Origin: Bacteroidetes bacterium UBA2364
Lineage (GTDB): Bacteria > Bacteroidota > Rhodothermia > Rhodothermales > UBA2364
DNA: 49,820 nt
NCBI GenBank assembly: GCA_002344075.1
Contig: DDTM01000128.1
Location: 1-49,820, forward strand
Reading direction: 5' to 3'
In this document: piece by piece, positions 43,987 to 49,820 of the stretch
Numbering within the stretch: position 1 is the stretch's first letter
How the letters are laid out: the number at the start of each line of letters is the position of its first letter
Notes under the pieces: model-generated
What the model was told of the DNA's origin: nothing
Database searches by the model: none
The model's input: the letters and a program-made list of their open reading frames with translations, nothing else
Translations under genes and position numbers: made by a program

Positions 43987-45558
43987 ATGATTCCCATTCT
44001 CTCCTCGGCGGCCATGCAACGGGCAGACGAGGCCACTATCCAGCAATTTGGAATTCCCGGCTTTACCCTTATGGAATCTGCCGGACGCGCCATAGCCCAA
44101 TGTATCAAACAGCAATTCCAGCCACGTCAGGTCAATATTATCTGCGGAAAAGGCAATAATGGCGGCGACGGCTTGGTCATCGCCCGAAATCTGGTAGCGC
44201 AAGGTATTCGTACAAGGGTGGTATTTGTTGGTACGCCCGAAGAAGCCACACCCGATGTGCGTCAAAACCTCCTCCTACTTGCCGAGATCCAACAAAAAGA
44301 CCCTGTTGCTCCCCTACACTTTTGGTATTATTCTGGTCCCGAAGTGTTATATACTTTACCGCGCCCAGATGTATGGGTGGATGCCATGCTTGGCACAGGC
44401 CTGAATTCTGATGTAAGAGAACCCCATGGATCCATCATTCATTGGCTAAATCAACAGCCAGAACCCATTGTTTCGGTGGACGTGCCCAGTGGCTTAGATG
44501 CTACGACGGGATACGCGCTCGGAGTTGCTGTAAAGGCGCGTCATACCTATGTCATTGCTGCATATAAAACGGGTTTGTGGCTTGGAGATGGAGGTAGCTT
44601 TACAGGAGGTATGGATCTCTTGGAAATCGGCATCCCAGCACATCTGATACAAGAGCAGGCCCTGTCCGAGGGCGGTGCATGGCTTCCGACAGAAAAATGG
44701 GTGCAGAAAATGATACCTGTGCGGACGAATCTGGACCATAAGTACCGTGTGGGCTATCTTATGACCTTAGCGGGATCTCCGGAGATGACCGGAGCAGCCA
44801 CGCTTTGTACATGGGCTGCGGAACGTGTAGGAGCTGGAGGGGTGATTTGCGCAACTTCTTCGGCCTCACAGGCCATTCTCGCCCGTAAATTTACTACGGC
44901 CATGACGCTTGCTCTTCCTGAAGCGCCCGACGGCGGGTTGGATCCATCTGGCTTGGAGGTGGTACAAAAGCGTTTGGAAAAATCACGGGCCATGTTGGTG
45001 GGACCAGGATTGGGCCGTGCCACTTCTACCAAACAATTTGTTAGATATTGGCTTACCCAATATCCGGACCCAATGGTGATAGATGCAGATGGCTTGACGG
45101 CGCTGGCTGAAAGCCCCAACCTACTTCAAAAACATGCACAAGGAAAATGGGTACTCACCCCGCACTGGGGAGAGTTTAAGAACTTGGTTGGGGACCATCA
45201 GCTAGACGAAACCGCTCGTTTTTCGCTTGTTCGGAAGTATGCACAAGAATGGAACTGTGTTATTTTGCTCAAGGGCTTTCCGGGCTTAGTAGCTTCGCCT
45301 GATGGCCGGGTATCTATCAATCCAACGGGAAATCCGGCTGCAGCATCCGCAGGAACAGGTGACGTATTGGCGGGCTGTGTGGCGGGCTTACTGGCCCAGG
45401 GGCTTTCACCATTCGAGGCGGCTGTTTGCGGTTATTTTTTGGCAGGGAAAGCCTCCGACCGATACATTAAACGGAATGCGATGGCGGGTATGATTGCCTC
45501 TGATTTATTGGAGGAACTACCCCGCGTTTTGTATGAAATCCAAACGTCAACTACTTGA
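43987..45558 (+). CDS. nnr: Bifunctional NAD(P)H-hydrate epimerase / ADP-dependent dehydratase
   Basis: This enzyme repairs hydrated NAD(P)H: the N-terminal YjeF domain epimerises the R and S forms, and the C-terminal ribokinase-like domain dehydrates S-NAD(P)HX using ADP. In 523 residues the N-domain holds GKGNNGGDG at 54-62 and SVDVPSGLDATTG at about 163-175. The C-domain (about 240-510) has DADGLTAL at 366-373, TPHWGEF at 391-397 and NPAAASAGTGDVLAG near 449-463. It begins an overlapping three-gene run with the VanZ-like and barrel genes. Confidence 0.95.
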   Translation: MIPILSSAAMQRADEATIQQFGIPGFTLMESAGRAIAQCIKQQFQPRQVNIICGKGNNGGDGLVIARNLVAQGIRTRVVFVGTPEEATPDVRQNLLLLAEIQQKDPVAPLHFWYYSGPEVLYTLPRPDVWVDAMLGTGLNSDVREPHGSIIHWLNQQPEPIVSVDVPSGLDATTGYALGVAVKARHTYVIAAYKTGLWLGDGGSFTGGMDLLEIGIPAHLIQEQALSEGGAWLPTEKWVQKMIPVRTNLDHKYRVGYLMTLAGSPEMTGAATLCTWAAERVGAGGVICATSSASQAILARKFTTAMTLALPEAPDGGLDPSGLEVVQKRLEKSRAMLVGPGLGRATSTKQFVRYWLTQYPDPMVIDADGLTALAESPNLLQKHAQGKWVLTPHWGEFKNLVGDHQLDETARFSLVRKYAQEWNCVILLKGFPGLVASPDGRVSINPTGNPAAASAGTGDVLAGCVAGLLAQGLSPFEAAVCGYFLAGKASDRYIKRNAMAGMIASDLLEELPRVLYEIQTSTT

Positions 45559-45923
45559 AAAAAACACTTTTATATTTTTGGACTTTTCTGATCATTCTGG
45601 GCTGTTCGGTACCGGGTAACACCATACCGGATACGCCTCTTTTTACCGCAGACAAATTCCTGCACGGTGCTATTTTTATGATTTGGGCATTCTTAGTGCT
45701 GGAATCATATGCCATACAGCCAATGGTTGTGCTGGGGCTTGGGGTTGCTTTTGGCCTATTGATCGAAGTACATCAGGAGTATTGGCTACCTTATCTGATT
45801 CCCTCCAAGCGTGCCTTTGAGTGGGCAGATGTTTTGGCAGATGGACTGGGGGGATTGGTGGGGGTAGTGCTGTGGAGGCTTATGCGGAGGCATACCGACA
45901 AACAGCCACCCGACCTATCATGA
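45555..45923 (+). CDS. VanZ-like family membrane protein
   Basis: A 122-residue protein with three to four hydrophobic helices and the VanZ-family pattern: SVPGNTIPD after the first helix, DKFLHGAIFMIWAF, then FGLLIEVHQEYWLPYLIPSKRAFEWADVLADGLGG (quoted in parts), where Glu, Arg and Asp are conserved. VanZ gives low-level teicoplanin resistance in enterococci, but the family is broad and its biochemical role is unknown. The start is TTG within TTGA, overlapping the nnr stop by four bases, and its stop overlaps the next ATG. No ATG would fit the family N-terminus. Confidence 0.85.
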   Translation: MKKTLLYFWTFLIILGCSVPGNTIPDTPLFTADKFLHGAIFMIWAFLVLESYAIQPMVVLGLGVAFGLLIEVHQEYWLPYLIPSKRAFEWADVLADGLGGLVGVVLWRLMRRHTDKQPPDLS

Positions 45924-47890
45924 AGCGGCAGATTAGTTTGCTGGGCTTAGTGTGGTGGTGTTCGCTTTTAGTGGTAAGCGCCCAGTTTGAGACCCAATTT
46001 GAACATGCAACCAACAGATACCGCTGGCAGGCCAATGTAAACCTTCGTCAGACCTTTCCTAAAGGATCCTTTTTATTGCATAATCGCTTTGCTTCAGAGG
46101 CGCTGTTTTTGGGAAATACCACTGCTTGGCGTGATGAAAACCTGACTATTTTTCAACTGAATCGCACCCTAAGCACACACGTAGAAACTGTACTCCTTAA
46201 CCGTACCGCATTATTTAGTCAGAATAAAGTTTGGTCTCAAGAAGTATTAGCGGGCCTGCAATATCAGAAAAATGCCAATTGGCAGGTGCTGCCCCTGATA
46301 GGTTTTGCTTGGGATCGAAGGCAGGGCGTTCCGGATTTACAAGGAAAGCCGATATTGAGGCTGGATAGCGGGCCTGCACTAGGGTTCCGCTTCCAGGCAA
46401 TGCCTGTTCTAGAAGAAGGAAATACGTTGAGCATTTCGGGAGAAGGGGATTACCAGAAAATCCAGCCCAGACAAAATCATGGCATATCGGTTCGTACAGG
46501 TTTTAACCGTCAAAAAGGAGCAAAAGAATTTCAAATACGTGTAAAATTTGCCACACTGAGGCGAGATACATACCAAGAAGCTGTTTTCCAACTCCAAACA
46601 CCCGATAGGCGAGGAGAAATGGTGGAGGCCATTTTAAGTGATACATTGGAAACAGGATTGAATTTCCAAACGCCCATCTCTCAACATTTTTCATTGATAG
46701 GTTCGGCGGATTTTGCTGCCAATAACCGCCGGATCCGCATCATACAACGCCCGGAAGCGGCCCTTTCGCCCAATACGAATCTGAATCGCCAACGCCTGAG
46801 TGGAGAAATTGGAGTAGCCTATCATCAACGCAATACCCGATTTCGCTTGGCCGCTCAATGGGGTGCTGAGGCCGAGGCGAGACGTTTGGCTGCCGGGTTT
46901 AATCTGCCTGCATCGTGGGGAGAGCAACTTCGTAAGACCGATTTTGAGCGGGGAACATTTGCACTGAATACCCAACTCCAACTCCCTATTACATCGCGCA
47001 TACAACTTCAGGCCAACGCCGCTTCCAGTATTTTGAGGCACGACACGCCGGAAACCAATCCTGACGACCGCGATGAGGTTTTCCATAATGGCGAACTTCG
47101 TCTCGTTTGGCAGGTGGCTCGGTCTCTAATAGCTCAGTTTCAGGTTTTAGGTACCTACTACCATACGGTTTATCTGAAAGCCGATCGTTCTATCGAAAAC
47201 AACACCCAGCGTTCCTTACGCTGGCGGCCAGCTATCCGATGGCAACCCACCGAGCAGACCCGCTTTACTTTCTCTCCAGAGGTGCGGGCCACTTATACCG
47301 TTGATGATTTTGAATTGGCAGGGCGGCTCAAAAATGACCAATCTGCCCGCGAATTGCGCTTTGATACAACCATAGAACACCGTTGGCCAGACGAAAGCCG
47401 GCTGAGTTTGACGTCTGATTTTAGCGACTTGAGGCTGGGGCGACTGCTATGGGCCGCTTTTGCCGAAATCCCCTTCGATACGGTGCAAACATACAGTGGA
47501 TGGGCACGTTACCGCGTTGGAACCACCTGGACAGCGGAGGTGGGTCTCCGGCTGTTCCTTCGGCAAGATTACAACCGCAACCTCACGCTATACTATAATC
47601 AATGGGACGGAAATGGAGAACCCGTCTTGGGGATTGACGGCAAACCAGTTCGTAAAGCCCTATCGGGCGCGGGATGGGAAATTATTCGACAGTTAGGACC
47701 TACAACAGCACTTGCCCTTCCACTCGGTAAAGGCTCTTCCCTACGGGCGGAGGGTTGGCTCCAATATCAGAACATACGTCAACAATTACACCAGACCCTA
47801 CCCGATCTTCCGGAGGTACTTCATGCAGCACGGAAGGGGCGTACACAATTATTTCCTAATATTTCTATCGGGGTTTTATGGCGTTGGTAA
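45920..47890 (+). CDS. Large outer-membrane beta-barrel-like protein, unknown function
   Basis: From ATG 45920 (656 aa) there is a signal peptide (MKRQISLLGLVWWCSLLVVSA, then QFETQ; given in parts). The mature protein shows long runs of alternating polar and hydrophobic residues with frequent aromatic girdle residues (TFALNTQLQLPI, RLVWQVARSLIAQFQVLGTYY, SIGVLWRW). It ends in an aromatic Trp, as in barrel proteins. No plug, TonB box or POTRA segment was recognised. Its start overlaps the VanZ-like stop by 4 bp (ATGA), so it belongs to the nnr operon. No function can be given. Confidence 0.65.
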   Translation: MKRQISLLGLVWWCSLLVVSAQFETQFEHATNRYRWQANVNLRQTFPKGSFLLHNRFASEALFLGNTTAWRDENLTIFQLNRTLSTHVETVLLNRTALFSQNKVWSQEVLAGLQYQKNANWQVLPLIGFAWDRRQGVPDLQGKPILRLDSGPALGFRFQAMPVLEEGNTLSISGEGDYQKIQPRQNHGISVRTGFNRQKGAKEFQIRVKFATLRRDTYQEAVFQLQTPDRRGEMVEAILSDTLETGLNFQTPISQHFSLIGSADFAANNRRIRIIQRPEAALSPNTNLNRQRLSGEIGVAYHQRNTRFRLAAQWGAEAEARRLAAGFNLPASWGEQLRKTDFERGTFALNTQLQLPITSRIQLQANAASSILRHDTPETNPDDRDEVFHNGELRLVWQVARSLIAQFQVLGTYYHTVYLKADRSIENNTQRSLRWRPAIRWQPTEQTRFTFSPEVRATYTVDDFELAGRLKNDQSARELRFDTTIEHRWPDESRLSLTSDFSDLRLGRLLWAAFAEIPFDTVQTYSGWARYRVGTTWTAEVGLRLFLRQDYNRNLTLYYNQWDGNGEPVLGIDGKPVRKALSGAGWEIIRQLGPTTALALPLGKGSSLRAEGWLQYQNIRQQLHQTLPDLPEVLHAARKGRTQLFPNISIGVLWRW

Positions 47891-48011
47891 GCCCTCGATG
47901 TCTGTTCTTGAATTCCAATCGTGAAATCCGTACTTTTAAACAGCGTATATACCACACCACCACTTCCGAATCGTTATTACGTCCTATTTTGTTTAATGGT
48001 CTAATTTTAGC

Positions 48012-49565
48012 ATGAATGTTCGTTCTTTATGCCTGATGCTTTGGCTGGGGTGGTCATTTATTTTGCCTGTATATGCTCAGACAGATGCACTTCCTTTTTT
48101 CCGAACGCTTCCCGATACCTTAGCGAAGGCACCGCTTCATCTACTTGTGCCCCAAGAACCTCTTGCGGTAAACGAAGGGGAGACCGTTCGTTTGATGCTG
48201 GAAGCGACGGGAGGACGCGAGCCTTACGTATTCGCACCATCTTTGCCTTTACCCGCTGGTAGTTCGCTTACCGATAATTTGTTTAAGTGGACTCCGGGCT
48301 TCGATGTGGCTACCACGCAAAATCGCATTAGACCAATAGAGCTGTTTTTCTCTGTCCGGGATGCCGAAGGGGTGGCTATTTCCAAAAAAGTGGTGCTCAA
48401 TGTACGGCAGGTAAACCGTGGCCCTAAGATAGACCCGACCTCTCTTTATGTGACCATTCAGCCCAACATACGAATTACGCATGAGTTAAGTGCAACCGAT
48501 GAAGACAACGACTTGTTGCGCTACGAACAGTCTGGACCCTTGCCGTCCGGAGCCTCGCTCTCGAACAGAGGTGTATTCCAGTGGACGGCAACTCCCACCC
48601 AGTACGACCGCTTACCTACCAGTATTTCATTTAAACTGACCGATGGCGAGACAGAAGTCGTTCAAACCCTTACGCTATCTAAATATGATGCTGGCTTGCC
48701 GCCGGCCATCACCCAACTCTCCGGAAAGCGAGAGGTACGGGAGGCCGAGCCTTTTCAATTGCGTGCACAGGTTTATGATCCAGATGGCTTGGACGATCTT
48801 GCTCCTATGGGCATAGAAGGAAATCCACCAGAGGGCTACCTACTGAGACAGGAAGGCAATGTATATACTTTTTCGTGGACGCCTCCTTTTACGTTCATTC
48901 CATCTGATGCGACGGTTAAAAAGCAGACCCTGAAGTTCACGTTGTTTGTCATAGACCGGAATGGTAAACGTGCCGACTTACCTGTGGAGTTGGATGTGTT
49001 GGATGCGCCCGATCATGGTTCGCTCTACAATCAATATCGGGATGTCTTGGAAAACTCGGCACGGGAAATTGATCGGATCCAAGATTTACAGCAGGTATTA
49101 AGCCAACGAGCCAGTAAAGCCGAACGATCCAAAAACCGGCGAGCCGTTTTAACGGCGGTCATAAGTGCGGCTACAGCCATCATGGGAGCTGCCACCAAAG
49201 GTACACCACAAATTTGGGGTTCGGCTGTTGGAGGTGGACTTACGGCGCTTTTGGCCAGTTTAGAGCGTACTACCATTTTTCCAAATCCAACACAATTCAC
49301 CACCGATAGCGACAAACTCATTGAGTCATTGATTGATCTAAGGGTACGAGCTGCTACCTATGCCGTCCGGTACAATGCCAAAGAAAAAAGAACCCGAAAT
49401 GAATTCCAGACAGAATATGCCGACTTGGTGCGTGCTGTACAGACCTGCCGCGATAAGGTAGATGCCATCGCGAAAAAGTATGACCGTTTGGGCACAGGGA
49501 TCCCCGATGCCCTTACAGATACCCATATTCGGCAACTGGTTCCGGGTTTTTCACCTGATTTATAG
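48012..49565 (+). CDS. Exported protein with three Ig-like repeats and a helical C-terminal half
   Basis: A 517-residue exported protein. After a signal peptide ending near ILPVYA there are three putative Ig-type repeats at about 48-132, 137-222 and 230-330. Each has the F-x-W-T-(P/A) hallmark (91-95, 189-193, 287-291) and a D-x-D/N-rich turn. Residues 340-378 form a charged helical, probably coiled-coil segment. Residues 379-418 are Gly/Ala-rich and hydrophobic (AVISAATAIMGAA, WGSAVGGGLTALLASL), then another long helical part follows. It is not a T9SS-tail protein by eye. The gene is monocistronic. A binding or adhesin role is suggested only by the repeats. Confidence 0.7.
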   Translation: MNVRSLCLMLWLGWSFILPVYAQTDALPFFRTLPDTLAKAPLHLLVPQEPLAVNEGETVRLMLEATGGREPYVFAPSLPLPAGSSLTDNLFKWTPGFDVATTQNRIRPIELFFSVRDAEGVAISKKVVLNVRQVNRGPKIDPTSLYVTIQPNIRITHELSATDEDNDLLRYEQSGPLPSGASLSNRGVFQWTATPTQYDRLPTSISFKLTDGETEVVQTLTLSKYDAGLPPAITQLSGKREVREAEPFQLRAQVYDPDGLDDLAPMGIEGNPPEGYLLRQEGNVYTFSWTPPFTFIPSDATVKKQTLKFTLFVIDRNGKRADLPVELDVLDAPDHGSLYNQYRDVLENSAREIDRIQDLQQVLSQRASKAERSKNRRAVLTAVISAATAIMGAATKGTPQIWGSAVGGGLTALLASLERTTIFPNPTQFTTDSDKLIESLIDLRVRAATYAVRYNAKEKRTRNEFQTEYADLVRAVQTCRDKVDAIAKKYDRLGTGIPDALTDTHIRQLVPGFSPDL

Positions 49566-49820
49566 CATATGCCCGATAATCCTAAATAACCCAAGTTGTT
49601 AGGGATGTATTTCAAAAGTGCCAATAGACATTACGACTCACTTAGATTAGAAAGGCATCTTTGCCTACTGTTGAGGAAGTGGTGACGTGCATAAAAAAAG
49701 CCCTGTAGGGGCGATATCGCAATAGAAAACGAAGCAAAACAACCCTGTACAAGCCCCGTAGGAGCGACATCATCTGAGGGTAGTGTCAATCGATGGGTGA
49801 ATTGTATCTTTGCCAAAAAA
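49566..49820. other. Right-end intergenic region
   Basis: No gene is supported in the last 255 bases. A pair of imperfect direct repeats is present. The frame seen on the minus strand crosses these repeats and is not credible. Confidence 0.5.
49699..49770. repeat. Pair of REP-like imperfect repeats
   Basis: AGCCCTGTAGGGGCGATAT (49699-49717) and AGCCCCGTAGGAGCGACAT (49752-49770) match at 16 of 19 positions. Words of this type are known to me as dispersed intergenic repeats in Bacteroidota and other groups. Confidence 0.7.

Noticed and set aside
1..49820. tRNA, rRNA, CRISPR array or prophage
   Set aside because: No T-loop consensus in any intergenic region, no regularly spaced repeats and no phage structural genes were seen by eye; a covariance-model search was not possible.

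Overview
The window is a dense bacterial chromosome segment with 38 supported protein genes and no rRNA, tRNA or CRISPR array. The DNA suggests a member of the Bacteroidota/Rhodothermota side of the tree. Shine-Dalgarno sequences are almost absent before the starts. There are many exported proteins with Bacteroidota-style signal peptides, a BatA/B-like VWA protein, a small membrane-protein family usually seen in Bacteroidota, and a pyruvate:ferredoxin oxidoreductase flanked by PreT-like and PreA-like proteins. This placement is an inference; no phylogenetic marker was analysed.

Layout. 1-6.4 kb: RNase III, an unknown exported protein, a LysM lytic transglycosylase and glutamate dehydrogenase. 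6.4-11.1 kb (minus strand): a lipoprotein NlpC/P60 hydrolase, a beta-CASP metallo-hydrolase, a VWA protein and PrmC, read in that order. 11.3-14.9 kb (plus): an ECF sigma factor with a small membrane protein, a sigma-54-type response regulator and an EcsC-like protein. 15.0-21.4 kb (minus): a PreT/GltD-like flavoprotein with ferredoxin domains, NifJ, and a dihydroorotate-dehydrogenase-like protein. 21.6-26.0 kb: an orphan OmpR-type regulator, a GH3 glycosidase, a Crp/Fnr-type regulator, a NUDIX hydrolase and an ABM-fold protein.

26.2-37.5 kb (plus) is the metabolic core. A CoA-transferase with its own terminator comes first, then seven genes covering pyrimidine uptake and reductive breakdown: mmsA-type dehydrogenase, class III aminotransferase, NCS1 permease, dihydropyrimidinase, beta-ureidopropionase-like amidohydrolase, PreT and PreA. 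Together they can take uracil or thymine to beta-alanine or beta-aminoisobutyrate and on to acetyl-CoA or propionyl-CoA. The permease carries an extra polar domain in a predicted periplasmic loop. Two intercistronic hairpins may split the cluster into three expression segments.

37.7-49.8 kb: uvrB; a 424-bp tract with a possible mobile-element relic; an HxlR regulator divergent from a DJ-1/PfpI-like gene followed by an outer-membrane-like protein, a bestrophin-like anion channel and a TMEM175-like potassium channel; the bifunctional NAD(P)HX repair enzyme with a VanZ-like protein and a large beta-barrel-like protein, each overlapping the previous gene by 4 bases; an exported protein with three Ig-like repeats; and two REP-like repeats at the right edge.

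The two points most worth following are (i) the nifJ operon, whose flanking genes contain the same modules as PreT/PreA but cut at a different place and with the catalytic cysteine loop lost, and (ii) the DJ-1/bestrophin/TMEM175 operon, which may couple electrophile detoxification to ion fluxes.
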